Assembly (NCBI GenBank): GCA_018266395.1
Contig: JAFEAM010000021.1
Coordinates: 124,001 to 188,000, forward strand
Direction of reading: 5' to 3'
DNA length: 64,000 nucleotides
From: Bacteroidota bacterium
Lineage (GTDB): Bacteria > Bacteroidota > Bacteroidia > Cytophagales > Cyclobacteriaceae
The first letter of the stretch is position 1. Every line of letters starts with the position of its first letter. The position numbers and the translations under genes were made by a program. The notes under the pieces were generated by a model that saw only the letters and a program-made list of their open reading frames with translations, was not told the origin of the DNA and did not search any database. Shown here piece by piece: positions 43,723 through 52,921 of the stretch.

Positions 43723-44226
43723 CTAACTACTCTTCTTTTGACGCTTGGCCGCCATATGATGTGGCAGTGTGACCTTCTTTCCCGACTTACCTGCGCGCTG
43801 CTTTGCCCTCTGATCTGAGTGGATATTGTACCGGATCGCCTGCCAGTATTCCTTTCCGTAGTCGACAAGGATTTCAGCACGCGCCGGAATATCTTCGGTT
43901 GCCACTATAAAGCAGCGCTTTCCTTCGGTCTCGTATTCTGAATTGTTCCGGATTCCTTTTATCCGCACAATACCTTTCGCATCATTGGCATAATGGGCCA
44001 CCGATTTCTTGGTCTTCCAGGCGTCGATGACATAATTCCGGTTAAAGTAGAATACGTATCCGTTGCGATCATCGGACATCTTTTCCACTTCCTTCCACGT
44101 CATCACTTCACCTTTGTACTCAACAATCTTTTTCCCTTTCCTGATGGGAACTTTGGTAAACAAGCCCTTTCCTGCTCCGGGAAGTGTGGACCGTTTTGTA
44201 TAGAGATACTTTTCCAGTAAAGCCAT
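43723..44226 (-). CDS. SET-domain protein (putative protein methyltransferase)
   Basis: 167 residues from ATG 44226. The SET core shows GKGLFTKVPIRKGKKIVEYK, the pseudoknot region YANDAKG and RNNSEYE, and the C-terminal EILVDYGKEYW, which matches the ELxxDYG motif. The usual NHxCxPN sequence is replaced, so the cofactor site is altered and activity is uncertain. A basic C-terminal tail (KAKRQKKSS-type) may bind nucleic acid. SET proteins methylate lysines in eukaryotes, and bacterial ones have few known targets. It lies 65 nt after leuA on the same strand and could be read through from it. Confidence 0.8.
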   Translation of the reverse strand: MALLEKYLYTKRSTLPGAGKGLFTKVPIRKGKKIVEYKGEVMTWKEVEKMSDDRNGYVFYFNRNYVIDAWKTKKSVAHYANDAKGIVRIKGIRNNSEYETEGKRCFIVATEDIPARAEILVDYGKEYWQAIRYNIHSDQRAKQRAGKSGKKVTLPHHMAAKRQKKSS

Positions 44227-44291
44227 GAATAAATGCCGCGCAAGGTAAACCTGCACGGTTGCATCACCAAAAAATTCCGGCTGCCGAGGTG

Positions 44292-45452
44292 TTATTTCTG
44301 CAGAATCTCCAGGTTGGTGACCAGCGTTACAAGATCTGCATCATGCACCATCTTCTTTTCGTCAGCAACAAGAAGGAAATTCTCGTAAAGTGTGTTGAGT
44401 TCATCGCCCTCGACATGGTAGCCTAACAGCTCCACCCTGTGCTTCAGTGCCGCCCGCCCGCTTCTGGCCGTAAGTACAATGGAGGATGACGGTACCCCGA
44501 CATCAGCAGGGTTCATGATTTCATAATTCTCAGCATGCTTGAGAAATCCATCCTGATGGATTCCTGACGAGTGCGCAAAGGCATTTCGTCCCACAATGGC
44601 CTTATTGGCCTGTACCGGCATCCGCATGGTGCTGCTCACCAGCTGACTCAGTTCATAAATCCTCTCTGATTTGATATTGGTATGAAGTCCGAGATCCTTG
44701 TGCACCTGTATGATCATGGCAACCTCCTCCAGTGATGTATTGCCTGCCCTTTCGCCGATGCCGTTCATGGTTACCTCGGCCTGGCGGGCGCCATGAGTGA
44801 GGCCGGCAATGGTATTGGCTGTAGCCAACCCAAGGTCATTATGACAATGAACCGAAATCACCGCTTTATGAATATTGGATACGTGATCAAAGAGATATTG
44901 AATCCTCTTTCCGTAAAGATCCGGAAGGCAATAACCGGTAGTATCCGGAATATTCACGACGTCGGCGCCGGCCGCGATTACAGCTTCCGTCAGTTGAGCC
45001 AGAAATACCAGGTCGGCACGACCTGCATCCTCGGCATAAAACTCAACTTCGTAGCCCTTTTCCTTTGCATATTTCACTGCCCACACGCCCTGTTCCAGCA
45101 CCTGCTCACGCGTCGACTTGAATTTGTGTTTGATGTGAATATCAGACGATCCAATACCCGTATGGATTCTGCCTTTGGCGGCGTGGTTCAGTGCTTCTGC
45201 AGCTACATCAATGTCATCCTTCTTTGCTCGGGTCAATCCGCATACCGTGGGGATTTTCACCGCCTTAGATATTTCCACCACCGACAGGAAGTCGCCCGGG
45301 CTGGAAATAGGGAAGCCGGCTTCAATCACATCCACACCAAGCGCTTCCAGCTCACGTGCGATCATGATCTTCTCTTCCGTCGAAAGCTGGCATCCGGGAA
45401 CCTGCTCTCCGTCGCGGAGTGTGGTATCGAAAATCTGAATTCTTTGACTCAT
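44292..45452 (-). CDS. leuA: 2-isopropylmalate synthase, short form
   Basis: 386 residues. It condenses acetyl-CoA with 2-oxoisovalerate, the first step of the leucine branch. [16 protein letters not shown], the divalent-metal [12 protein letters not shown] site and [14 protein letters not shown] are clear. The C-terminal LeuA dimer/leucine-binding domain of the ~510-520 residue enzymes is absent, so allosteric leucine inhibition may be lacking. A homocitrate- or citramalate-type enzyme is possible, but its place in a leuCDBA operon favours LeuA. Last gene of that operon. Confidence 0.9.
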   Translation of the reverse strand: MSQRIQIFDTTLRDGEQVPGCQLSTEEKIMIARELEALGVDVIEAGFPISSPGDFLSVVEISKAVKIPTVCGLTRAKKDDIDVAAEALNHAAKGRIHTGIGSSDIHIKHKFKSTREQVLEQGVWAVKYAKEKGYEVEFYAEDAGRADLVFLAQLTEAVIAAGADVVNIPDTTGYCLPDLYGKRIQYLFDHVSNIHKAVISVHCHNDLGLATANTIAGLTHGARQAEVTMNGIGERAGNTSLEEVAMIIQVHKDLGLHTNIKSERIYELSQLVSSTMRMPVQANKAIVGRNAFAHSSGIHQDGFLKHAENYEIMNPADVGVPSSSIVLTARSGRAALKHRVELLGYHVEGDELNTLYENFLLVADEKKMVHDADLVTLVTNLEILQK

Positions 45453-45476
45453 ATGATTTAGGCTTAAGGTGGTGGT

Positions 45477-46571
45477 TTACGAATGGATCGTTTCTTTTTG
45501 ATGAATCTTGCCGCATACGCGCTGACCCATGAGATGGGTGTTCAGAACCTTTTCTGTTGGGGTATCTTTTTCAGCGATATCTACCGTCCGAAATCCTTCT
45601 GCCAGGGTCTGCTCAACGGCATTGATCACAGCATTAGACTCTTCCTTCATCCCGAAAGAGATATCAAGCAGCAAGGCAGCTGACAGAATAGAGGCAAGCG
45701 GATTGGCAATTCCCTTGCCCGTAATATCATGGGCACTTCCGTGGATAGGTTCATACAATCCAACCTTGTCGCCGACGGACGCAGATGCCAACATTCCCAT
45801 CGACCCCGCGATTTGCGAGGCCTCATCGGTGAGGATGTCTCCAAACAAGTTACCTGTAACGACTACATCAAAGCTCCTGGGATTCTGAATCAGTTTCATG
45901 GCTGCTGCATCCACGAACTGATGCTCAAGGGCAACATCGGTGTACTCGCGGCTTACCTGGTTTACCGTTTCACGCCACAGGCGCGAACTCTCCAGCACAT
46001 TGGCCTTGTCCACGCTGGTCACTTTCTTGCGGCGGGTACGAGCTGCCTGAAAGGCCTTGTGTGCAATCCTTTCGACCTCGTAGCGATGATAGATCATCGT
46101 ATCATAGGCCGTATTGTTTTCATTCATCCGGCCCTTCTCGCCGAAGTAGACGTCACCCGTTAATTCTCTGAAAAAGAGAATGTCGGAACCCTTCAATACT
46201 TCGGGCTTGATACTGGAGGCCCCGAGTAGCTGGTCAAATAATTTGATGGGTCGAAGATTTGCATAAAGCCCCAGTTCCTTTCTCATCTTCAACAAGCCTT
46301 GCTCCGGTCTGACTTTTAGCGTCGGGTCATTATCGTATTTGGGATGGCCCACTGCGCCAAACAGAATCGCGTCGCATGACTTCAGTTTGTTGAGTGTGGC
46401 GTCAGGCAGAGGACTTCCTGTCTTCTCTATGGCTGCATGACCGATGAGTGCATTGTCAAATTCAAAAGTATGACCGAATATCTCTGCAATCCGCTCGAGG
46501 ACTTTCCTGCCTTCAGCCGTCACCTCAGCACCGATTCCGTCTCCAGGTAATATGACTATCCGTTTCTTCAT
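45477..46571 (-). CDS. leuB: 3-isopropylmalate dehydrogenase
   Basis: 364 residues from ATG 46571 (the upstream ATG 46598 lies within leuD). NAD-dependent oxidative decarboxylation of 3-isopropylmalate. Conserved ILPGDGIGAEV, substrate-binding VRPEQGLLKMRKELGLYANL, and EPIHGSAHDITGKGIANPLA are all present. It starts 7 nt after the leuD stop and is followed by leuA after 24 nt. Confidence 0.95.
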   Translation of the reverse strand: MKKRIVILPGDGIGAEVTAEGRKVLERIAEIFGHTFEFDNALIGHAAIEKTGSPLPDATLNKLKSCDAILFGAVGHPKYDNDPTLKVRPEQGLLKMRKELGLYANLRPIKLFDQLLGASSIKPEVLKGSDILFFRELTGDVYFGEKGRMNENNTAYDTMIYHRYEVERIAHKAFQAARTRRKKVTSVDKANVLESSRLWRETVNQVSREYTDVALEHQFVDAAAMKLIQNPRSFDVVVTGNLFGDILTDEASQIAGSMGMLASASVGDKVGLYEPIHGSAHDITGKGIANPLASILSAALLLDISFGMKEESNAVINAVEQTLAEGFRTVDIAEKDTPTEKVLNTHLMGQRVCGKIHQKETIHS

Positions 46572-46578
46572 TTTGTTG

Positions 46579-47166
46579 TCATGAGTGTGCTTGATCATAA
46601 GTCCTGATATCTTCCCTGATACTTAACAGGTAATCGATGTCGTCGTAGCCATTGATCAAGCAGGTCTTTTTGTAAGGATTGATTTCAAACTTTGCGGTGT
46701 CTCCGTTTTCAAGACGTACTTCCTGGGATTCCAGGTCAACTGTGAGCTTAGCTGCAGGCTTCTGATGTACCATAGCGAATATCTTTGCCAGGAATTCATC
46801 TGACACCACAACCGGCAGTAAGCCGTTGTTCAGCGCGTTGTTCTTGAAGATGTCGGCATAGAAACTTGAGATCACCACGCGGAAACCATAATCATAAATG
46901 GCCCACGCGGCATGTTCCCTGCTGCTGCCACAGCCAAAGTTCTTTCCGGCCACCAGAATCTTACCGGAGTATCTTGAGTCGTTAAGAACAAAATCCTTGA
47001 TCGGTGCACCAGTGCTGTCATACCGCCAGTCCCTGAAAAGATTGTCGCCAAAGCCCTCGCGGGTGGTGGCTTTCAGGAAGCGGGCAGGAATAATCTGATC
47101 CGTATCCACATTTTCGGATGGAAGAGGTACAGCCGTACTCGTCAGTGTACTGAATTTCTCCTTCAT
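46579..47166 (-). CDS. leuD: 3-isopropylmalate dehydratase small subunit
   Basis: 195 residues from ATG 47166 (an upstream ATG at 47187 overlaps leuC). With LeuC it isomerises 2- to 3-isopropylmalate. The swivelling domain signature [14 protein letters not shown] and [15 protein letters not shown] are canonical. It starts 5 nt after leuC. Confidence 0.94.
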   Translation of the reverse strand: MKEKFSTLTSTAVPLPSENVDTDQIIPARFLKATTREGFGDNLFRDWRYDSTGAPIKDFVLNDSRYSGKILVAGKNFGCGSSREHAAWAIYDYGFRVVISSFYADIFKNNALNNGLLPVVVSDEFLAKIFAMVHQKPAAKLTVDLESQEVRLENGDTAKFEINPYKKTCLINGYDDIDYLLSIREDIRTYDQAHS

Positions 47167-47171
47167 GCTGA

Positions 47172-48578
47172 TCAATCTTGAATCCATTCCCTTACATCCG
47201 ACACCTTTCCAGTGATGGCTGCAACTGCCGCACTCAGAGGACTCGCGAGAAAAGTCCTTGACCGCGGTCCCTGCCGTCCTTCAAAATTCCGGTTTGAAGT
47301 AGATACGCAATACTTGCCTTCGGGAACTTTGTCTTCGTTCATACCAAGGCATGCGGAACAACCGGGACTTCTCAGTTCAAAGCCTGCGGCAGCAAAAATC
47401 TTGTCCAGTCCTTCTTTCCGAGCCTGTTCTTCAACCTGCTTCGATCCCGGAACCACCCAAACCTCAACATGCTCCGCTTTCTTTTTTCCTTTAACAATGG
47501 ATGCCACCTGACGCAGGTCCTCCATGCGGGCATTGGTGCAACTTCCTATAAAAACATAATCAACAGGTTTGCCAAGTAGTACGCTTCCAGGCTCCAGTCC
47601 CATATAGTCCAGGGATTTCCTGAACGACTGTTGCTCATTGATTTCTTTCAATTCTTCTACCGTTGGGATGCGGTCCGTTACCCGCATGCCCATGCCCGGA
47701 TTGGTTCCGTAGGTAATCATGGGCGCAATGTCAGCCGCATCATATTGAAGGGTCTTGTCATAGGCCGCCCCTTCATCGCTGCGGAGAGATTTCCACTCTT
47801 CAACTTTCTTATCGAACGCAGTGCCTGTCGGAGCAAATTTTCTTCCCTTGATGTAGTTGAATGTTGTTTCGTCGGGCGCAATCAATCCCCCTCTGGCGCC
47901 CATCTCGATGCTCATGTTGCATATGGTCATGCGCGCTTCCATTGAAAGTGCACGAATGGCTTCTCCCGCGTATTCAACAAAATAACCAGTAGCGCCACTT
48001 GCCGAAATCCTGGATATGATATACAGGATGATATCCTTGCTGACCACTCCCTTACCCAGCCTTCCATTGATTTCAATCTTCAGGGTCTTCGGCTTGTACT
48101 GAAGTATACTTTGCGTAGCCAGCACTTGTTCAACTTCGCTTGTACCGATACCGAATGCGATGGACCCGAAAGCGCCATGCGTAGAGGTATGGCTGTCGCC
48201 GCATACTATGGTCATGCCGGGCAGGGTAAGACCCAACTCAGGTCCGATGATATGCACAATGCCCTGGAAGGGATGGCCGAGGTCATATAATTCAACCCCA
48301 AACTCTTTGCAATTCTTACGCAGGGTTTCCACCTGGTGACGGGAAAGTGCCTCCTTGATCGGCAGATGCTGATCCTTTGTAGGAACATTATGATCTGCTG
48401 TGGCAGTAGTACGGGACGTGTTGAACACCGGGATGCCACGTTTGCGAAGACCATCAAAAGCCTGAGGGCTGGTGACCTCGTGGATAAAATGGCGGTCAAT
48501 AAAGAGGGCGTCCGGGTAACCAGCTGCACGCTTCACAACGTGCGACTCCCAAATCTTTTCAAATATCGTTTTCGGCAT
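47172..48578 (-). CDS. leuC: 3-isopropylmalate dehydratase large subunit
   Basis: 468 residues from ATG 48578 ([13 protein letters not shown]). Aconitase-family enzyme. [29 protein letters not shown] and the later [15 protein letters not shown] provide the three cysteines for the [4Fe-4S] cluster. First gene of leuCDBA. The leader in front of it carries a terminator-like hairpin and a 16-nt element shared with the ilvE leader. Confidence 0.95.
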   Translation of the reverse strand: MPKTIFEKIWESHVVKRAAGYPDALFIDRHFIHEVTSPQAFDGLRKRGIPVFNTSRTTATADHNVPTKDQHLPIKEALSRHQVETLRKNCKEFGVELYDLGHPFQGIVHIIGPELGLTLPGMTIVCGDSHTSTHGAFGSIAFGIGTSEVEQVLATQSILQYKPKTLKIEINGRLGKGVVSKDIILYIISRISASGATGYFVEYAGEAIRALSMEARMTICNMSIEMGARGGLIAPDETTFNYIKGRKFAPTGTAFDKKVEEWKSLRSDEGAAYDKTLQYDAADIAPMITYGTNPGMGMRVTDRIPTVEELKEINEQQSFRKSLDYMGLEPGSVLLGKPVDYVFIGSCTNARMEDLRQVASIVKGKKKAEHVEVWVVPGSKQVEEQARKEGLDKIFAAAGFELRSPGCSACLGMNEDKVPEGKYCVSTSNRNFEGRQGPRSRTFLASPLSAAVAAITGKVSDVREWIQD

Positions 48579-48586
48579 TACGCTAC

Positions 48587-48602
48587 AACAATCGTTAGTT
48601 TG
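48587..48602 (-). promoter_or_regulatory. 16-nt element shared with the ilvE leader
   Basis: Reverse-strand CAAACTAACGATTGTT, identical to 57268-57253. It lies 8 nt before the leuC ATG and after the terminator hairpin. The same order and spacing at ilvE suggest a conserved leader function, for instance an RNA element or protein site. The function is inferred only. Confidence 0.6.
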
Positions 48603-48613
48603 GGCAGGCCTAT

Positions 48614-48657
48614 TAAAAACGAATCGCCCTGTCAGAATCATGATTTCTGACAGGGCG
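48614..48657 (-). terminator. Terminator-like hairpin in the leuC leader
   Basis: Reverse-strand CGCCCTGTCAGAA (48657-48645) pairs over 13 bp with TTCTGACAGGGCG (48637-48625), 7-nt loop, followed by ATTCGTTTTTAAT. It lies about 35 nt before the leuC start. By analogy with pheA and ilvE it may be an attenuator. Upstream, codons ATC CTC ATC TTC GTA ACC GCA GGA (48693-48670) resemble a leader peptide, but no start codon is in frame. Confidence 0.6.
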
Positions 48658-48760
48658 GATCGGTCTTTTTCCTGCGGTTACGAAGATGAGGATTTTTGAT
48701 TTACACCATCACGTTCCCCGCCGAAAATATTTTATCACTTACAAGTGTTAGTTCAGCAAA

Positions 48761-49174
48761 CTATAACAGTGTTGCATCAGAAGTGATGGCTACCTTCAGG
48801 GCTTTTGAGATGATACAATTCTTCTCTGCGCCTTTTGTCACCTCAGCAAACTTCTCTGCTGTGATGCCAGGAACTTTCCCTTTTATGGAAAGATGAATTC
48901 CGACAATGTCAAGACCTTCCATGCTCAATGTCGCAGTGGTATCCAGTGAGGTGGTGGTAATTCCCTGCTGCGCAAAAGTCGCGCTGACAGCCATGGTAAA
49001 ACAACCTGCATGTGCAGCTGCCAGCAGTTCCTCCGGGTTGGTACCCACGCCGTCTTCAAACCTGGTCTTGAAGGAGTACTGTGTTTTGTTGAGCGTTGTG
49101 CTTTGGGTGGATACGCTGCCCTTGCCGGCCTTGAGATCGCCTTCCCAGTGGGCCGATGCGGTTCTTTTGATCAT
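48761..49174 (-). CDS. OsmC/Ohr-family peroxide reductase
   Basis: 137 residues from ATG 49174 (longer frames upstream are unlikely). It matches OsmC: AHWEGDLKAGKGSVSTQS, GTNPEELLAAAHAGCFTMAV with Cys58, and Cys120 in KNCIISKALK. These two cysteines reduce organic hydroperoxides. Cytoplasmic. Downstream of a HAD gene (91-nt gap) and upstream of the leu leader, probably its own unit. Confidence 0.9.
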   Translation of the reverse strand: MIKRTASAHWEGDLKAGKGSVSTQSTTLNKTQYSFKTRFEDGVGTNPEELLAAAHAGCFTMAVSATFAQQGITTTSLDTTATLSMEGLDIVGIHLSIKGKVPGITAEKFAEVTKGAEKNCIISKALKVAITSDATLL

Positions 49175-49265
49175 AATGGTTGAGTTGATTTTTGTTGATG
49201 TTTCATTAACCAATTTAACCGCTAAGCGCGGAATTTGTTTCAATCGTTCCTGCTTCCAGAATTTG

Positions 49266-50039
49266 TTACCACCAGGGAAGCGGGAACTTGATTTCATTCA
49301 CTGATTCCACCACCATGTCGGGCTTGAACGCAAACCGGGTGAGGTGCTCACGCTTGGTAATTCCGCTCAGCACGAGCACCGTCTTGTAACCCATTTGCAC
49401 ACCACCCCTGATATCGGTATCCATGGTGTCGCCGATAATGGTGGTTTCGGCTGCTTCCAGGCCAAGTGCCTTTCGGGCAGCGCGCATCATCACCGGACTT
49501 GGCTTGCCAATCACGAAAGCCTTGATGCCAGTAGCCTCTTCAATCATGGCCGCCGTTGCCGCAATACCAAGATTGTCCCATCCCTTTTTCTTGGGAGACG
49601 GATCCCGATTGGTAATCACAAATTTGGCGCCATTGAGTATCATATCCACTGCACGCTGAACCATCTCCAGCGTGAAGTTCCTTCCTTCTCCGAGCACAAC
49701 GAAGTCCGGATCCGTATTGACCAACCTGATGCCATGGTCGTGCAAACTCGACAACAATCCACCCTCTCCCAACACAAAGGCCGTGCCTCCGGGTATCTGA
49801 CTGGCCAGAAACTTTCCGGTGGCCATGGCACTGTTGAAGACATGGTCCTCTGTAACTTTGATACCCAGCCGGTCAAGCTTGCGTACGGCTTCCAGCCGGG
49901 TACGCTGACTGTTATTGGTCATGAACATGAAAGGGATGCGCTCATTGAGCAAACGTGCAATGAACTGATCCGCTCCTGGTATGAGCGAATCACCACCATA
50001 CACGACTCCATCCATATCAATCAAAAGTCCCTGTGCCAT
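49266..50039 (-). CDS. HAD-superfamily phosphatase, NagD type (HAD-IIA)
   Basis: 257 residues. Motif I is LIDMDGVVYGG with the nucleophile aspartate, TNNSQRTR is motif II, and GDTMDTDIRGG is motif IV. The middle cap domain places it with NagD, PGP and 4-nitrophenyl phosphatases. The substrate (a nucleotide or sugar phosphate) cannot be told. It is 198 nt downstream of the ilvA stop, a gap in which I find no gene or RNA. Confidence 0.88.
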   Translation of the reverse strand: MAQGLLIDMDGVVYGGDSLIPGADQFIARLLNERIPFMFMTNNSQRTRLEAVRKLDRLGIKVTEDHVFNSAMATGKFLASQIPGGTAFVLGEGGLLSSLHDHGIRLVNTDPDFVVLGEGRNFTLEMVQRAVDMILNGAKFVITNRDPSPKKKGWDNLGIAATAAMIEEATGIKAFVIGKPSPVMMRAARKALGLEAAETTIIGDTMDTDIRGGVQMGYKTVLVLSGITKREHLTRFAFKPDMVVESVNEIKFPLPWW

Positions 50040-50237
50040 AGCTGTCTAAAATCTAAAGTTACGATAGGGGCCGCCTTATGCATCATCGCATGATCAAAAA
50101 TTCTAAACAAACGAGTGCAAGCAGGGATTACGTATAAGACTGAACATAACATGGCTTTCACATCCCACTTACCCATACCTCGGAAGAATACCCAGAATAA
50201 GACCGACTTGAATGAGCTGCGTGTAAGATTCAGTCGA

Positions 50238-51491
50238 CTATACGAGATATTCAAACAGATTTTCCTGTTGATTTACCTCCGTCACATTCAGCTTGTGTGC
50301 CTTCATGCGCTCAAGGAGGGCATCGTAATCTTCCCTTGACTTCACTTCGATCCCGATCAGGGCTGGTCCTGTTTCCTTGTTGTGTTTTTGAATGAATTCA
50401 AACCGCACGATGTCATCGTTGGGGCCCAGTATGTGATTAACAAATTCTTTCAACGCTCCGGGCCGCTGGGCAAAGCGAACGATGAAGTAATGCTTCAGAC
50501 CTTCGTAGAGCAGCGAGCGCTCCTTGATTTCCTGCATCCGGTCAATATCATTGTTTCCGCCACTCACAATGCAGACCACCTTTTTTCCCCTGATCAGATC
50601 TGCGCAAAGATCAAGCGCCGCAATGGACAATGCTCCGGCCGGCTCCGCCACAATGGCATCTTCATTGTAAAGACGCAGGATTGCACTGCTTACCTTTCCC
50701 TCAGGCACCAGAAGCACATCCGTGAATGCATGCTGCGTGATGGCAAAAGTGAGGTCACCAACTTTCTTCACAGCGGCGCCGTCTACAAATCGCTGGATCT
50801 TGTCAAGGGTCACTGGTTTTCCTGCCTCCAGTGCAGCTGTCATGGAGGGCGCACCCAGAGGCTCTGCACCAATTAATTTGATATGCGGGGCATGCTTCCT
50901 TATGTATGAGGCTACTCCTGCGGCCAGCCCTCCACCTCCAACCGGAACAATGATCACATCTGTTTCCGGGAGGTCCTCCAGGATTTCCGCCGCCACAGTC
51001 GCTTGCCCTTCGATAATGTGCGGATGATCAAAAGGGGGAACAAACACTTTGTTGTGCTCATGGGCAAAGGCAAGCGCATATCCCTGGCATTCATCAAAGG
51101 TATCTCCCACCAGAACGATCTGAACGTGATCACCACCGAACATCTTTACCTGGTTGATCTTCTGCCCGGGTGTAATGCTGGGCATATAGATTACTCCATG
51201 GATATTCAGCTTCCTGCAGGAATACGCCACTCCCTGGGCATGATTGCCCGCACTGGCACACACCACACCACGCTGCCGTTGATCCAAATCAAGTCCGGAC
51301 ATCAAGTGGTACGCTCCCCTGATCTTGTAGGATCTTACCACCTGGAGGTCCTCTCTCTTGAGGTAAATGGCGGCACTATACTTTTCCGAAAGCTTGGCAT
51401 GATAGGCGAGCGGTGTTTTCCAGGCAACGCCCTTAAGACGTTCGCGGGCACGCCCAACCTCCACCTCCGGCATCTCAGAAAAAGTGTTCAT
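50238..51491 (-). CDS. ilvA: Biosynthetic threonine ammonia-lyase
   Basis: 417 residues. It deaminates threonine to 2-oxobutyrate for isoleucine. Lys56 in VRSYKIRGAYHL forms the Schiff base, and SAGNHAQGVAY and VGGGGLAAGVASY bind PLP. A single C-terminal ACT-like domain (YFIVRFAQRPGALKEFVNHI, then GP) replaces the two of E. coli IlvA, so isoleucine control may differ. Last gene of the ilv operon, 13 nt after ilvC. Confidence 0.93.
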   Translation of the reverse strand: MNTFSEMPEVEVGRARERLKGVAWKTPLAYHAKLSEKYSAAIYLKREDLQVVRSYKIRGAYHLMSGLDLDQRQRGVVCASAGNHAQGVAYSCRKLNIHGVIYMPSITPGQKINQVKMFGGDHVQIVLVGDTFDECQGYALAFAHEHNKVFVPPFDHPHIIEGQATVAAEILEDLPETDVIIVPVGGGGLAAGVASYIRKHAPHIKLIGAEPLGAPSMTAALEAGKPVTLDKIQRFVDGAAVKKVGDLTFAITQHAFTDVLLVPEGKVSSAILRLYNEDAIVAEPAGALSIAALDLCADLIRGKKVVCIVSGGNNDIDRMQEIKERSLLYEGLKHYFIVRFAQRPGALKEFVNHILGPNDDIVRFEFIQKHNKETGPALIGIEVKSREDYDALLERMKAHKLNVTEVNQQENLFEYLV

Positions 51492-51504
51492 GAATCAGAA
51501 ATGA

Positions 51505-52575
51505 TCAATTGATCATGCTGGCCTCAACTTTTTCTTTCTCCGGTCGCAGTGACCGTACAGCGGCGCCTGCCTGCCAGAGTTCACTCTCGCGCAGTTCCTT
51601 GAGCTCGGCTGCAAGTTTCTCCCTGTAATCGGGCTTGCTGCAGGTGTCAATGGTTCGTTTGGCTTCAGCACCTGTGGCCACACTCTGGTACAGCTCCTGG
51701 AATACAGGTAGTGTAGCAGCTCTGAATTTCTTCTTCCAGTCCAGTGCTCCACGCTGTGCCGTGGTTGAGCAATTGGCATACATCCAGTCCATACCATTTT
51801 CAGCAACGAGTGGCATAAGACTTTGTGTCAATTCTTCAACCGTTTCATTAAATGCCTCAGAGGGAGAGTGACCATGCGAACGCAATACTTCGTATTGTGC
51901 TTCAAAGATTCCGGCGATGGCGCCCATAAGCGTTCCGCGTTCGCCGGTGAGGTCAGAATATACTTCTTTCTTGAAATCCGTCTCGAAGAGATATCCGGAA
52001 CCCACTCCAATGCCAAGGGCGATCACCCGCTCACGTGCGCGGCCGGTGGCATCCTGGAAAATGGCAAAGCTGGAATTGATTCCTTTGCCTTGCAGGAAGA
52101 GCCTGCGTACGGAAGTACCCGATCCCTTGGGCGCGGCCAAAATCACGTCCACATCTGCGGGAGGAACAATTCCGGTTTGTTCCTTGAAGGTAACACCAAA
52201 GCCGTGCGAGAAATAAAGGGCTTTTCCTTTTGTGAGGAAAGGCTTGATCACCGGCCATGATTCAATTTGTCCAGCGTCGGAGAGCAAAAACTGTATGATC
52301 GTACCCTTTTGGACAGCCTCTTCAATATCAAATAATGTCTTGCCGGGCACCCATCCATGCTGAATGGCCTTCTCCCATGATTTACCTCCCTTGCGTTGCC
52401 CCACAATCACATTGAATCCGTTATCACGGAGGTTGAGGGATTGGGCAGGTCCCTGGACACCATAACCGATGATCGCAATGGTTTCATTGCGCAGCACCTG
52501 CAGTGCTCTTTCCATGGGAAATTCCTCCCGTGTTACCACTTCTTCCAGGGTTCCGCCAAAATTGATTTTTGCCAT
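51505..52575 (-). CDS. ilvC: Ketol-acid reductoisomerase
   Basis: 356 residues, class I. NADPH-dependent isomeroreduction of acetolactate and acetohydroxybutyrate. IGYGVQGPAQSLNLRDNG is the cofactor motif (GxGxxG variant), and the helical domain follows (GERGTLMGAIAGIFEAQYEV). The position in the BCAA operon is clear. The gap to ilvN is 55 nt. Confidence 0.94.
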   Translation of the reverse strand: MAKINFGGTLEEVVTREEFPMERALQVLRNETIAIIGYGVQGPAQSLNLRDNGFNVIVGQRKGGKSWEKAIQHGWVPGKTLFDIEEAVQKGTIIQFLLSDAGQIESWPVIKPFLTKGKALYFSHGFGVTFKEQTGIVPPADVDVILAAPKGSGTSVRRLFLQGKGINSSFAIFQDATGRARERVIALGIGVGSGYLFETDFKKEVYSDLTGERGTLMGAIAGIFEAQYEVLRSHGHSPSEAFNETVEELTQSLMPLVAENGMDWMYANCSTTAQRGALDWKKKFRAATLPVFQELYQSVATGAEAKRTIDTCSKPDYREKLAAELKELRESELWQAGAAVRSLRPEKEKVEASMIN

Positions 52576-52630
52576 ACGTTTGTTTGATTATTCGTTTTTC
52601 AAAATCCGGTAATACGATTTGTTGATTAGT

Positions 52631-52921
52631 TTATTCCACGTCCACGATACGCTCGCTGGCGTCCGTGTAGACGCTGCTGCCCTGCGCGACAATCACCTCA
52701 TCCACTTCGATCAGTTTCTCCAGCTGATATTTCACCTTCTCCACCAGATCGGGTGTTGTGTAGACCAGCATGAGAACGCCACCCCTGCGAAAGTCAGTCT
52801 CAATTTCATGTGCCATAAGCTTACGGATGCGGACCCTGCGTCGGTTCAGGATATTGATGATGCGGTTCAAAACAGAGAAGTTGTTCTCTGCTGCGAGCGA
52901 TATGGTAAAGTCCTGTTTCAT
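52631..52921 (-). CDS. ilvN: Acetolactate synthase regulatory subunit, short form
   Basis: 96 residues containing one ACT domain (FTISLAAENNFSVLNRIINI), with the RRRVRIRKL segment typical of the small subunit. Longer IlvN/IlvH proteins have a second domain of about 80 residues, so this resembles IlvM. It binds IlvB and may give valine sensitivity. Its ATG overlaps the ilvB stop by 4 nt. Confidence 0.9.
   Translation of the reverse strand: MKQDFTISLAAENNFSVLNRIINILNRRRVRIRKLMAHEIETDFRRGGVLMLVYTTPDLVEKVKYQLEKLIEVDEVIVAQGSSVYTDASERIVDVE

Noticed and set aside
44793-45461. 222-residue open frame antisense to leuA
   Set aside because: Shadow of leuA with no domain and atypical composition.
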